In this document: one piece after another, positions 15,777 through 24,781 of the stretch
How positions within the stretch are numbered: position 1 is the stretch's first letter
Layout of the letters: every line of letters starts with the position of its first letter
NCBI GenBank assembly: GCA_031289015.1
Contig: JAITQG010000009.1
Location: 1 to 47,926 of the forward strand
Direction: 5' to 3'
DNA length: 47,926 bases
Origin: Lactobacillaceae bacterium
Lineage (GTDB): Bacteria > Bacillota > Bacilli > Lactobacillales > Lactobacillaceae
Made by a program: the position numbers and the translations under genes
The notes under the pieces: generated by a model
What the model saw: the letters and a program-made list of their open reading frames with translations, nothing else
The model's database searches: none
What the model was told of the DNA's origin: nothing

Positions 15777-17228
15777 CTAGTCTCTGGGAATCAACTTCCC
15801 GTCGACCAATAAATATTGTTTACCAGCGCGTTCTAAATTAAACTTGCCGGCTTTGCGATCAACGACTTGAAATGCTTCACCTAATTGGATTTGCTTTCTG
15901 AGGACTTGTTGAGTTGCCTGGTCTAAATCCGCGAACCCCGCCAGACAGGCTAATTGACGATTGGTGCATTGTCTTTCATTGGAATCTCGTAGCATTGCGT
16001 CATAAAAATCAGTATTAGCCTTACCGACCAATTGTGCCGCGATACTTTCGACTGGGTTGGTGAGTTGGCGTTTCAAACTCGAAATCCAATACGCTTTAAA
16101 GTGATTGTCATAAGTGAATTCTGCCAACGTATCCAAAATATCCAGCGCTTCTTTTTGGTAGCTTGAAGGTTGTAATGGATTTTCCAACGCAACCTGCTCG
16201 TTTTTGGCACGACTGGCTAACAACTGCTTATCCACATCGCTTGCGCCTTCACCAAACACCGGCTCGGTCATCATCAGGTAAACGAAAAACAACTCAGTAA
16301 ATTGAATCATCTTTTCATTGATCCCAGTTTGAGTCAGCGGATTATTATCAAAGGTCCGCAGTTCTATATAATAAACCCCTTTGGTCGCTAATTCTTTCAA
16401 CTTTGCAGGCCCCTTTAGCCGGACGACATCATAAAATTCGCGCTCGGCAATCAAATCCTGTGCTGCCACGTCGGCTTCAATTTTGGCGATGTAAGCTTCG
16501 ACATTTTGATACGAACCATAAATGCCATTCCCAAACCCAAACACTGAGCTGCGAATAGAACGCACTGGTTGCTTGGGTGGCTGGCCTTCTGAAAAGAAGC
16601 TCGCATCTGCAAATGGGGTCGCGCCAAATAGCAAGGTAAATAACCAGCGATAATGCATCAGGCCTTGGGCAATTTTCATGTATAAATCATTGGCAAAATC
16701 GCGTTGGTTGGCGTATTGCGTCTGGAAGTGTTGGGCGTAAATATAGTGTAAGATGTCCAATTCCAAGCCGATGTTGATATGAATCCCGCTTTGAATACTC
16801 TTAGCTAGATCGCGCCGCTTTGACACGGCAATCATATACTTAATTTTTTCAGGCGTCATTTCTGCCATCTTAAATTCATGCCGATCGGTGCTCAATTTTG
16901 GCGGCATTGAATATAACCATAACGACTCGTCATCCGTCATGCTTTTACGTAACGTGTCATTGACCGCCGCTAATAGTTCTAAAGTATCATTAACGCTCAC
17001 CATTTTGGGCGTAATTATTTCAGGTTGCGCTTGGCCATAGTCATTTTTAATGAATAAATGCTGTTTTTGATCGCTCAAGTCAGCTGGGTACGGTGCTTGT
17101 GATATTCCCCCAGTCAATCTATCGACTCGATGGCTTTCGATTTCCACCCCTAAAAACAGTTGTGTCGCTTGCCTAGTCATGTTGTGGCGGCGTAGTACCC
17201 GGCCCACTTCAGAATAATTGAGTTTCAT
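15777..17228 (-). CDS. gshA: Glutamate--cysteine ligase (GshA-type)
   Basis: Forms gamma-glutamylcysteine from glutamate and cysteine with ATP, the first step of glutathione synthesis. The sequence has the family landmarks: LGVEIESHRVD (about 26-36), SMPPKLSTDRHEF (about 107-119), SGIHINIGL (about 146-154), HYRWLFTLLFGATPFAD (about 192-208) and YYIELRTFDNNPLTQTGI (about 287-304). The length of 483 residues is that of the ligase module only: the C-terminal ATP-grasp glutathione synthetase module of bifunctional GshF (about 750 residues) is absent and no separate gshB is in the window. Thus the product may stop at gamma-glutamylcysteine unless gshB is elsewhere. It is 48 bases downstream of pepV. 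Confidence 0.88.
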   Translation of the reverse strand: MKLNYSEVGRVLRRHNMTRQATQLFLGVEIESHRVDRLTGGISQAPYPADLSDQKQHLFIKNDYGQAQPEIITPKMVSVNDTLELLAAVNDTLRKSMTDDESLWLYSMPPKLSTDRHEFKMAEMTPEKIKYMIAVSKRRDLAKSIQSGIHINIGLELDILHYIYAQHFQTQYANQRDFANDLYMKIAQGLMHYRWLFTLLFGATPFADASFFSEGQPPKQPVRSIRSSVFGFGNGIYGSYQNVEAYIAKIEADVAAQDLIAEREFYDVVRLKGPAKLKELATKGVYYIELRTFDNNPLTQTGINEKMIQFTELFFVYLMMTEPVFGEGASDVDKQLLASRAKNEQVALENPLQPSSYQKEALDILDTLAEFTYDNHFKAYWISSLKRQLTNPVESIAAQLVGKANTDFYDAMLRDSNERQCTNRQLACLAGFADLDQATQQVLRKQIQLGEAFQVVDRKAGKFNLERAGKQYLLVDGKLIPRD

Positions 17229-17276
17229 ATCACACGTCCCATCTATGTTTTACACTTGCTGTTCGCCGTGATTAAA

Positions 17277-18716
17277 TCAAACCGTGGCTAAGCGATATAA
17301 CGCTTCAGCAAATATAGCTTGTGCTCTACTAATGTTTGAAATGATTACATATTCATCAGGTTGATGACTGGTAATCGGCACATCAGGAAATTGGCCCCCA
17401 AAGGCAACCCCGCGTTTGAGCAAGCGGGCATACGAGCCCCCTTTAGAAATTTTATGTTGGCGGGTTGAGTTGGTTTGGTTGGCATATACTTCTGCTAATA
17501 TTGTAACAATTGGATCGTCAAGTGGCACTAAATGTGGCTCGTTACTATAAATTTTATGTTTATAGAGTTTCGCTTTGAGCCCCCCTAGATGCCGTTGAAC
17601 CTGGGTCACAATGGCGGTTTCAGTGATGCCGGTGGGATAACGGAAATTAACATGAATATCGCTATTTTGACCAGCGGTAAAGGCCATGCGCCCAATATTC
17701 ATGGTCAAATCCCCCATGAGTTCGTCATGGTACATTAAGCCCAATTTTTCAGCGTAAACGTTTTGATGATTTGATTCGCCAATGAATTCTAGGAACGCGT
17801 GTGCTTGGCCACCAAATGGTTGACTATTTAAAAAGTGGGCTAAATATGTTCCAGCGTTGATACCATCTTCTGGATACGCTCCGTGGGCTGCCTTGCCAAT
17901 CAAAAGCAGGTGCACTGCATCGCCATCTGGCTTGGCAGTGCCTGAAATCAAAGGCGTTGCTTGAATGTATTTAGCATAGGCCATGATGAAGTTTTCGCGT
18001 TCGACATGGTCAGCAATTGTAACGACGGCCTCTGCTTCACCAGGGACAACATTGTCACTGTCACCAGACTTAAAGGTCTCTAGCACCCATTCGCCAGCAT
18101 TGGTACCCACAAAATCAATCGATAACGTTAAATACCCTTTTTCACCGGGCACCACTGGAAACGCGCCGTCTGGTGAAAAGCCCATGGTTGGTTCGGGGTT
18201 TTCTTGCAAATATTGGCGCATATCACGCCATTCCATTTCTTCGTCACTACCAAAGATTAATTGGATTTTGCGTTTTAAATGCGGTTGCTGGTCGCGCAAC
18301 TGCCGCAAAGCATAATAACTCGCCATCAAATCGGCCTTCATATCATGTGCCCCGCGCGCATAGAGGCGATCACCGACAATCTTGGGTTCAAACGGCTGGG
18401 TGATCGTCCAGCGCTCCGCATCGCCTCGCACCACGTCAGCGTGCGCCAAGACGGCCACCGTCTCCTCAGCGTCTTGGGGACCATATTCGACGACCACCAC
18501 CATGTTTTGCGCGTATCGCTTAACTACAAAGTCATCACGATGCGCTAAATTTTCTAGAAAGGTGAGGGCTTCTTCAATCCCTGCTCCAAAAGGTTCTAGC
18601 GTGGTTGCCGTCAAAGGATCATTGACCGAATTAATCGCCAAAAACGGCAACAAATCTTGCATTAATGCTGGTTGATAGTTATCTGCGTCGTGTTGCCAAG
18701 TTTGGATAGTTTCCAT
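17277..18716 (-). CDS. pepV: Dipeptidase PepV (M20 family metallopeptidase)
   Basis: Broad-specificity cytoplasmic dipeptidase with a di-zinc site. Metal-ligand motifs are HAD (H92, D94), RGAHDMKAD (D125 bridging ligand, near 121-129), catalytic and ligand glutamates in SDEEMEWRDM (E159, E160), the FSPDGAFP segment (D183 region), and the C-terminal SHQPDE histidine. The lid domain occupies about 185-395. Length 479 is close to Lactobacillus PepV (about 470). GGGAGGT precedes the ATG. Probably cotranscribed with the YdbC-like gene upstream and gshA downstream; it could supply cysteine-containing dipeptide breakdown products to GshA, which is inference. Confidence 0.94.
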   Translation of the reverse strand: METIQTWQHDADNYQPALMQDLLPFLAINSVNDPLTATTLEPFGAGIEEALTFLENLAHRDDFVVKRYAQNMVVVVEYGPQDAEETVAVLAHADVVRGDAERWTITQPFEPKIVGDRLYARGAHDMKADLMASYYALRQLRDQQPHLKRKIQLIFGSDEEMEWRDMRQYLQENPEPTMGFSPDGAFPVVPGEKGYLTLSIDFVGTNAGEWVLETFKSGDSDNVVPGEAEAVVTIADHVERENFIMAYAKYIQATPLISGTAKPDGDAVHLLLIGKAAHGAYPEDGINAGTYLAHFLNSQPFGGQAHAFLEFIGESNHQNVYAEKLGLMYHDELMGDLTMNIGRMAFTAGQNSDIHVNFRYPTGITETAIVTQVQRHLGGLKAKLYKHKIYSNEPHLVPLDDPIVTILAEVYANQTNSTRQHKISKGGSYARLLKRGVAFGGQFPDVPITSHQPDEYVIISNISRAQAIFAEALYRLATV

Positions 18717-18772
18717 GGCGTAACCTCCCTTCCAGAAAATCTGTTTAATTCATTTTATAACACAACGCCAAT

Positions 18773-19093
18773 TTAGACATCGCTTAACCGTGCTACTTTA
18801 GGCGAATCGTCAAAATCATCCTCGTCATCAGCAGCCACAGCAACTTCGTCCGCGGGCGTTTCAACAAAATTAGGATCCAATACGTGGCCAATCACGGTCT
18901 GCAAATTCGTCAATTCTGCTTGTGTTAAAGTAATCCCCTTACCCATCTTGGCGTGCTCTGGAGCCCAAGCCCGTAAATCAAATTTAGGCTGGTTGTCACC
19001 CCATTTAACCAAATTCAACTCCAAGTGCCAACCTGAAGGACTCGTTGATAAAACACCAAATTGTTCGAGGATTTCATATTTTAATTCTGCCAT
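18773..19093 (-). CDS. YdbC family PC4-like single-stranded nucleic acid binding protein
   Basis: Protein of 106 residues. The N-terminal 75 residues (FGVLSTSPSGWHLELNLVKWGD, then KFDLRAWAPEHAKMGKGITLT) match YdbC of Lactococcus, a structural relative of the eukaryotic coactivator PC4 that binds single-stranded DNA. The C-terminal 25 residues are acidic (ADDEDDFDDS) and look disordered, an extension that could act as an internal competitor for the DNA-binding face. AAAGGAG precedes the ATG by six bases. Confidence 0.85.
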   Translation of the reverse strand: MAELKYEILEQFGVLSTSPSGWHLELNLVKWGDNQPKFDLRAWAPEHAKMGKGITLTQAELTNLQTVIGHVLDPNFVETPADEVAVAADDEDDFDDSPKVARLSDV

Positions 19094-19142
19094 GGTTTAC
19101 TCCTTTATTGTTCCACATATGCGACATGTCACAGGCAATGCA

Positions 19143-20132
19143 CTATACAAAGTCTAGGTCGTGCGCGATGGTGGTGTGCATTAATTCTTTGACTGTATCA
19201 TAGTCATGCGTGCTACCCAAAATCCACATGAGCTTGGCCACGATGGCTTCAGTCGTCATGTCACCAGCGGTAATCCCGCCAGCTTGAGCCACCCGTTTGC
19301 CGACTTCGTAGAGATTAATATCTTGGCCTTCTTCGAGAATTTGCGTGGTGATAATGACCGGGATTTGTTTGGCGGTCAAAATCTCCAACCCCGGAATTAA
19401 ATTACGCTTTTCAAACGGCAATCCACCATTTCCAAAACTTTCGATAATTACAGCGTTGAAGCGATCAGCTAGATAATCAAAGATATCTACCGTCATCCCC
19501 GGAAAGGCCTTCAACACAAAAATGTTGGGATCAAGGCTAAGGTGCGGCTGGATAACTAATGATTCCTCCGCTGGTGTAAACAAAGATGTCATCACACCAT
19601 CAGCCACACTTGCGATGTAGGGATAGTTAATCGACTCAAACGCATCATAACTCTTCGTCTTGGTTTTGACTGTTCGCGTCCCCATCATCACCAACCCGTT
19701 AAAGACCACATACACACCTTTGAGCTGCGTTTGACTGGCAAAAGTTAATGCGTCATGCAAATTGCGGACCGCATCGGTTTCTTCCGCTTCAAGGGGAATC
19801 TGTGAACCCGTCAAAATCACTGGCTTGTCAAAGTCCAACAACAGATACGACAAAGCCGCGGCTGTATATCCCATCGTGTCCGTGCCGTGGGTGATGATAA
19901 AGGCATCGTATTGTTCGCTGTACCGGTAGATGTTCTCGGCCAGTACCAGCCAGTCTTCGGGTTGCATATTGGTCGAATCCTTAGACATCACTGCTTCAAC
20001 TGAAAGCGTCACATCCGGCACTTCCCCAAAGGCCGTGATCAAAACATCATCAGCCAAGCCCGGTGCCAAGCCTAAATCAGTGTGCAGCGAGGCAATTGTG
20101 CCACCGGTAGTTAGTACCAAAACTTCTTTCAT
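19143..20132 (-). CDS. ansA: L-asparaginase
   Basis: Hydrolyses L-asparagine to aspartate and ammonia. The two catalytic threonine motifs are present: TTGGTIAS (T12) and THGTDTMGYTA (T84, D85), and later residues GSQIPLE and SFGNGGLP fit the family. There is no signal peptide, so it is cytoplasmic. Length 329 is normal for bacterial asparaginases. The ATG at 20132 has GGGGCAAGG close upstream. It is the first gene of a run that continues with the YdbC-like gene, pepV and gshA, all minus strand with gaps of about 50 bases. Confidence 0.93.
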   Translation of the reverse strand: MKEVLVLTTGGTIASLHTDLGLAPGLADDVLITAFGEVPDVTLSVEAVMSKDSTNMQPEDWLVLAENIYRYSEQYDAFIITHGTDTMGYTAAALSYLLLDFDKPVILTGSQIPLEAEETDAVRNLHDALTFASQTQLKGVYVVFNGLVMMGTRTVKTKTKSYDAFESINYPYIASVADGVMTSLFTPAEESLVIQPHLSLDPNIFVLKAFPGMTVDIFDYLADRFNAVIIESFGNGGLPFEKRNLIPGLEILTAKQIPVIITTQILEEGQDINLYEVGKRVAQAGGITAGDMTTEAIVAKLMWILGSTHDYDTVKELMHTTIAHDLDFV

Positions 20133-20286
20133 TTCCTTGCCCCATTTACTAAGTGTTGTAAGGTATATTATCAGGTTTTTTGCAGTAAAAAGCTAGGTTT
20201 GAAATCGGAATTGTTACAATCAAATGATTTGCCCAAATTCATTCTTACGTGGAATCATTAGGCAGAAATGCAACATAATTATATAT

Positions 20287-20323
20287 GAAAACACGAAATC
20301 CAAATTTGGCTTTCGTGTTTTTT
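20287..20323. terminator. Bidirectional-type terminator after GH5 copy 1
   Basis: AAACACGAAA (20289-20298) pairs with TTTCGTGTTT (20311-20320); the interior CCAAATTTGG is itself palindromic, with one mismatch between the two parts. Located 17 bases after the GH5 stop; T-runs occur on both sides. Confidence 0.75.
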
Positions 20324-20339
20324 ACGTGCTGTTATATTT

Positions 20340-22055
20340 TTATTGATGCGCTTTAAACACAATGTTGTCATAACGAATATTCTTGACATCTGGATCACCA
20401 CTCAGAAAAGAAATATTATCAAAATGGTTTTGATCGAAATTATTGCTAGCAACTAAATTATCCAGTGTGACCGAATAATGGTGATACTGCTGGTCACCAA
20501 TCAAATTAACTGGCTTGTTATACCGTCCATCACCGTTGTTTGCGAATCCGACTCTGACTAGCAAATTAGAATCTACCTTAGCATCAAATTCGATGGTGTA
20601 CCCTTGTTTCATAAAATCAATTCCATTAATTTCAGGAATGAATTGGAATCTAAGATCGCGATTGCCACCAATGAATCTTATATTGGACAGGCCATCTTTG
20701 GCATCAGTATCATAGCGTGTGACATACGGATTCGCACTGAATTCGCCCCACCATACGGCAAAGTTTTTAGTGAAATGCGCATCGTCATCATACATTACGA
20801 AATCATCTTTCCCCATGCGCGGTACTGCCACTGTATGAAGTCCCATAGCTTCGACCACATCTTTATCCACATCAGTGTCATATAAGAAATCCGTGGTGTG
20901 CTTGGTTATATCTAGCGGCGAGAACGAATAGTCATCTAAATTCCAAGATGTCCATGATATGCCCCGTTGCTTAAACTGGTTCGTTAAAAATTTGTAGTAT
21001 TTCAGACGTGATGGTCGCATGCCAGGTTTTCCACTCGCACCCCATTCGCCAACAAACAATGGGGCATCTAATTGATTAGCTATAATTACATAATCATTCA
21101 TTATTTGCGTCATGTAGTCCGGTTGCGCTGCTACGCTAAAATGCACCGGGGCTTCACTAGTATCTAAATCTAAACTAGGCCGATCGATTGTCTCTAAATA
21201 CCTATAACTTTCTGCTAGTGGAAACTCCGCTGGATTATATGGCCAAGAAATATCACCAACACGGTTATAATTATTGCCTGGTAAACCTTGTTGCGTAAAC
21301 AACGTCGGGCAATAATAATGGACATTAAGAATAACGTTTTTATTTGCTAACCCAGCTCTGGTATAAAAAGGATTTCGCACTGGATTTTTTGATGCTTTGG
21401 CCCACTCTGTCATAATAATTGGGTGTTTTGTATCAGATTCTCGAAGATGGGTAACTAGGTCGGCTTGTACATCTGCCCAATCTTGTTGTGGGAAAATGTG
21501 TGCTCCGTCCCAATCGGGTTCGTTTTGCAATTCAAAAATCACCTTATTTGATGTGTCCGCCAGTTCTTCTGCCACTTGATCCCACATTGAGGTCAACGTT
21601 GCTCGTGGTGTTAACGGATTTTCAGAATTTGCAATATTTGTGTATGAGCTGCCGCCATCATGATTATCGATAATAATATGCATTGGTTGAAACTCAGGCT
21701 TACTCGCTTCGTTAATTAATGCATGCAAAGAGGTAAGTATCTTTTCATCAATCTTATGCGTTGGGTTGTTCATTGTTCGTAGCATCTGCAGCGGAATCCT
21801 AACTGCATCCCCGCCAATCGCATGAATAAATTTTATTTTACTAACATTTGTCCGTAAATCATTGGGGTCCAAATCCTTTTGTACGTCATGCCCGTTCAAA
21901 TAAAAGCTAAACCCTTTAGAAAACGGGGTCTGTTTATTCAAAACAACCGGCGTAATTGATGTGGGGACATCTTCAACATCAATTGCATAACAAAGATGTG
22001 TGGCACCACCAAGGGTTAATAGCAATGCCATAAGACTAATAAATATTTTTTTCAT
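20340..22055 (-). CDS. Secreted GH5 glycoside hydrolase with C-terminal beta domain, copy 1
   Basis: Predicted secreted endo-glycosidase (cellulase-like family GH5, beta-1,4 or beta-1,3 glucan or related substrate). A signal peptide ends near residue 24 (HLCYA). The catalytic barrel (about 45-395) shows the GH5 acid/base E179 in FELQNEPDWD and the nucleophile E337 in FVGEWGASG, plus DNHDGG (about 130-135) and the WTSWNLDDY segment near the end of the barrel. Residues about 420-571 form a beta-rich region with aromatic and Asp/Asn-rich stretches (FANNGDGRYNK, QQYHHYSVTLDN) that resembles a carbohydrate-binding module. The ATG at 22055 has AAAGGTGG upstream. This is one of three paralogues in the locus and is closest to copy 3. 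Cell-wall anchoring motifs are absent. Substrate is probably the local polysaccharide, by inference from position. Confidence 0.85.
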   Translation of the reverse strand: MKKIFISLMALLLTLGGATHLCYAIDVEDVPTSITPVVLNKQTPFSKGFSFYLNGHDVQKDLDPNDLRTNVSKIKFIHAIGGDAVRIPLQMLRTMNNPTHKIDEKILTSLHALINEASKPEFQPMHIIIDNHDGGSSYTNIANSENPLTPRATLTSMWDQVAEELADTSNKVIFELQNEPDWDGAHIFPQQDWADVQADLVTHLRESDTKHPIIMTEWAKASKNPVRNPFYTRAGLANKNVILNVHYYCPTLFTQQGLPGNNYNRVGDISWPYNPAEFPLAESYRYLETIDRPSLDLDTSEAPVHFSVAAQPDYMTQIMNDYVIIANQLDAPLFVGEWGASGKPGMRPSRLKYYKFLTNQFKQRGISWTSWNLDDYSFSPLDITKHTTDFLYDTDVDKDVVEAMGLHTVAVPRMGKDDFVMYDDDAHFTKNFAVWWGEFSANPYVTRYDTDAKDGLSNIRFIGGNRDLRFQFIPEINGIDFMKQGYTIEFDAKVDSNLLVRVGFANNGDGRYNKPVNLIGDQQYHHYSVTLDNLVASNNFDQNHFDNISFLSGDPDVKNIRYDNIVFKAHQ

Positions 22056-22102
22056 ATAATCCACCTTTTGTGTTGTGCTATAAAAATATATGAGTCACCT
22101 TT

Positions 22103-22129
22103 ATTATAACCTACACTTAGTAGTTTAAC
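22103..22129 (-). promoter_or_regulatory. Promoter-like motif shared with GH5 copy 3
   Basis: On the minus strand GTTAAACTA, then TAAGTGTAG, then GTTATAAT, with a perfect -10 TATAAT at 22103-22108 about 48 bases upstream of the GH5 start. The same pattern occurs upstream of copy 3 (32463-32488). No consensus -35 is present at 17 bases. Confidence 0.45.
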
Positions 22130-22268
22130 TCTTTGCACGCCTTTTCATTCACGTCTAAAGCCTGTCCCTTCAAAGAATACTTACAAATTATCATTAATAT
22201 AGCCCTTAATATTGCGCCTGATTTTTGATACACTTAGTACTTAATGTTATTAACTATAGGAGTCTACC

Positions 22269-23249
22269 ATGCAACCCAAGATCCCGCGAAAAGCTGGCTT
22301 AGATTTATTCAGAATTATCGGTGTGATTCTCGTCATACTCATCCATACCGAACAAACCCTTCCCGAGCAAATAATTGTCGACAGTCTTAGTGGTCTGGTA
22401 GTTCCAGTCTTTATGATTATTAGCGCTTTTTTTATGTTCAACAACTTTGACACCCTGACAGTTCCTGTGCGCTGGTTTAAATTGAAAAAAAGCATTAAAA
22501 GCTTATTATTACTATTTATCACTTGGAAATTAATATATTTAGCATATGATTTAATTACTGATCCCAAAACTGACTTCAACCTATTTATTGTTGTTAAGCG
22601 GTTCCTATTAGGCTTTTTTTATGGTGGTTCGTTTGGTGGATCATCATTTCATCTCTGGTTCTTTAGCGCCTTGATTTTCGGTTTACTAGTCACCTACTAT
22701 TTGGTCGTTAACCGCAAAGTAAAAACGCTGATTGCCACCATTTTGATTGCATATCTTTTATTTGGCCTAATTTCACCAATTCTAAAAGCCTATGGAATTC
22801 GCACTGGTAGTATGAATATCTCGACCCTTGTGGGCTTGATTTGGGTACCACTAGGGGCATTGATGGCAATGTACAAGCAGGTTTGGCAAAAATGGAATAA
22901 TAACCTAGTTCTAGTTATTGCCATTGCCGTGACTGCTGTCAATTTTTTGATTAAATGCTTGTCCCATCTAGATGTTAACTTCCTAATGCTTGGTGCGGCG
23001 CCCTTCCTATTCATCTATTTATTAAGGTTAAATATCAATATTAAAAAAATAAATTTGGTGCAATTAAGAAATGTATCTACGTTAGTCTACGTGCTACACA
23101 TTTTAGTGATGTTTTTTGTTAAATCCATCCATTTATCACAATGGTTTACCTTTACATTCTTAATCACTTTCACCATTGCCATTATCACCGTCTTTATTGG
23201 CGAAACTTTAAATTCCAAGCCACTCAAATTCTTGTATGGCAGCAAATAA
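22269..23249 (+). CDS. Acyltransferase 3 family membrane protein
   Basis: Integral membrane O-acyltransferase (AT3/OafA type) of 326 residues with about ten membrane helices. The N-terminal signature is RKAGLDLFRIIGVILVILIHTEQ, containing the conserved R and H used by this family to acylate surface polysaccharides from a cytoplasmic acyl donor. TATAGGAG precedes the ATG. It overlaps or abuts the first GtrII-like gene (next ATG at 23260, 10 bases after this stop), so the three plus-strand genes form an operon read away from GH5 copy 1. Substrate not known. Confidence 0.85.
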   Translation: MQPKIPRKAGLDLFRIIGVILVILIHTEQTLPEQIIVDSLSGLVVPVFMIISAFFMFNNFDTLTVPVRWFKLKKSIKSLLLLFITWKLIYLAYDLITDPKTDFNLFIVVKRFLLGFFYGGSFGGSSFHLWFFSALIFGLLVTYYLVVNRKVKTLIATILIAYLLFGLISPILKAYGIRTGSMNISTLVGLIWVPLGALMAMYKQVWQKWNNNLVLVIAIAVTAVNFLIKCLSHLDVNFLMLGAAPFLFIYLLRLNINIKKINLVQLRNVSTLVYVLHILVMFFVKSIHLSQWFTFTFLITFTIAIITVFIGETLNSKPLKFLYGSK

Positions 23250-23259
23250 AGGGAACCTC

Positions 23260-24771
23260 ATGAAAAAACTCTTTCGAGAAAATAAAAAACCACTAATTAT
23301 TGCCCTCTGTGGTACGCTTTTTTTCATCTTACCGCTCGTCTTGTTGAATTTCACAAAGGACGATGATCATGGCCGAGTCGTTGGCGGATATTACTTCAAT
23401 TTTGACAAACGTTATATGTCGACATTTTTAATGAAAATTCTCCAATTCGACTTTACCCCTAAAGGTAGTAATCCAGCGGGGTTCGTGAATGTTGATATCT
23501 TCCCTGCCCCTTTGATTTTAGGCACTGTTCTTCTAGTCACGGTAACCTTGTTGGTCGTGCGTAAGTTTAAGTTGACTGACAACGCATGGTTACTGGCTGC
23601 AATCGCACTCTTTCCACTATATAGTCCCTTCATTATCGCTAACTTGTTATATCGTTATGATGCCTTACCCATGTTAGTGTCAATAATTTTTCCTTTGTTA
23701 ACCGTCCTCACTCGACACAAAAACAACTGGGTTAATTTTGGTATCACCTTTGGATTAGCCATGCTAACCTGGTTGAGCTATCAGGCCGCCATCAGTATCT
23801 TTCCAATTATGATCCTAATCGAAGGGGTTTATTGGTTTAATAACGGGACATTAATTAAAGACGGTACTGCTATCACGCGTTATTGGTTAGCTCGTGTTGG
23901 TGGCATAATGCTCAGTGCGCTAGTTTTCTTGCCAATCATTAAAGTGGCAGGTGGTTATGCTGCAAAAGCTAATTCATTTACATTCAATCCACAGCACATG
24001 TTGCACCAGGGCAAATTAGTGATTCAACACTTCATTACCGCCGCAACCGAATTTAATTTAGTTTTAACCATTGTGTTTGCTGGTATTTTGCTATTAGCAT
24101 TGAGCCTAATTATCAAACGCCAACTAGCTATTAATCAATCATTGCCAACCTATCTTTGGAGCTTATTGGTTCTTGTTTCGCCCCTGTTAGTTTTCTTAGT
24201 AATTGCTATTCCACTCTTTGCTACTTCACTTGATGTTGTGCGCTCATATATCGCAGTTTCGATTGGGATGTTGTATTTTATCTTAATCTTGCTGATGGCC
24301 TTCAAGCGTAAATTCATCATTTGGACGGTGATTGCCTTAGTTACCACCTTTTCATTCAGTAAAGTTTATGCGGTTAGCAACGCACTTCGCTACAGCAACA
24401 ATGTTTTAACTAATACTTATGAAAACATTATTAACGATTTGGATGAGACGCAAGTTGATGCTCAAACACTCAAGGTGCATAGTATTGGTGACGGTGTTAA
24501 TAAACACATCGCTGACTCAATCGCCTTTAAAAAATTTCCGACCGCCGTTGACTTTATCGGCGATCAATATGACTCAACTACCTATTTTGGTGTGCATATC
24601 ATGAAGAATCTGGCCTACGATCGGTATGTTCTTGAATTGGCACCGAAACTTTCAAAGCCTAAAATTAAAAGTATCCTGCAACATGACTTAATCATTGAGC
24701 GTAAACGTTACAAGCTTTACTTTGATCAAAACAAGCAGATTTTGATTATCGACTGGAATTTAACCAAATAA
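23260..24771 (+). CDS. GtrII-like membrane glucosyltransferase, copy A
   Basis: Polytopic membrane protein of 503 residues with about eleven hydrophobic helices, of the glucosyltransferase GtrII type (PF14264). These enzymes move a sugar from an undecaprenyl-phosphate donor onto surface polysaccharide outside the membrane. A conserved extracellular loop near residues 35-75 holds acidic residues (DDDHGR, then GYYFNFDKRYM). The ATG at 23260 (AAAGGGAACCTC upstream) starts at the same point as copy B, which supports it over an in-frame ATG eight codons earlier. No flippase or GtrA/GtrB partners are adjacent. Confidence 0.8.
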   Translation: MKKLFRENKKPLIIALCGTLFFILPLVLLNFTKDDDHGRVVGGYYFNFDKRYMSTFLMKILQFDFTPKGSNPAGFVNVDIFPAPLILGTVLLVTVTLLVVRKFKLTDNAWLLAAIALFPLYSPFIIANLLYRYDALPMLVSIIFPLLTVLTRHKNNWVNFGITFGLAMLTWLSYQAAISIFPIMILIEGVYWFNNGTLIKDGTAITRYWLARVGGIMLSALVFLPIIKVAGGYAAKANSFTFNPQHMLHQGKLVIQHFITAATEFNLVLTIVFAGILLLALSLIIKRQLAINQSLPTYLWSLLVLVSPLLVFLVIAIPLFATSLDVVRSYIAVSIGMLYFILILLMAFKRKFIIWTVIALVTTFSFSKVYAVSNALRYSNNVLTNTYENIINDLDETQVDAQTLKVHSIGDGVNKHIADSIAFKKFPTAVDFIGDQYDSTTYFGVHIMKNLAYDRYVLELAPKLSKPKIKSILQHDLIIERKRYKLYFDQNKQILIIDWNLTK

Positions 24772-24781
24772 AGGGAGCATC

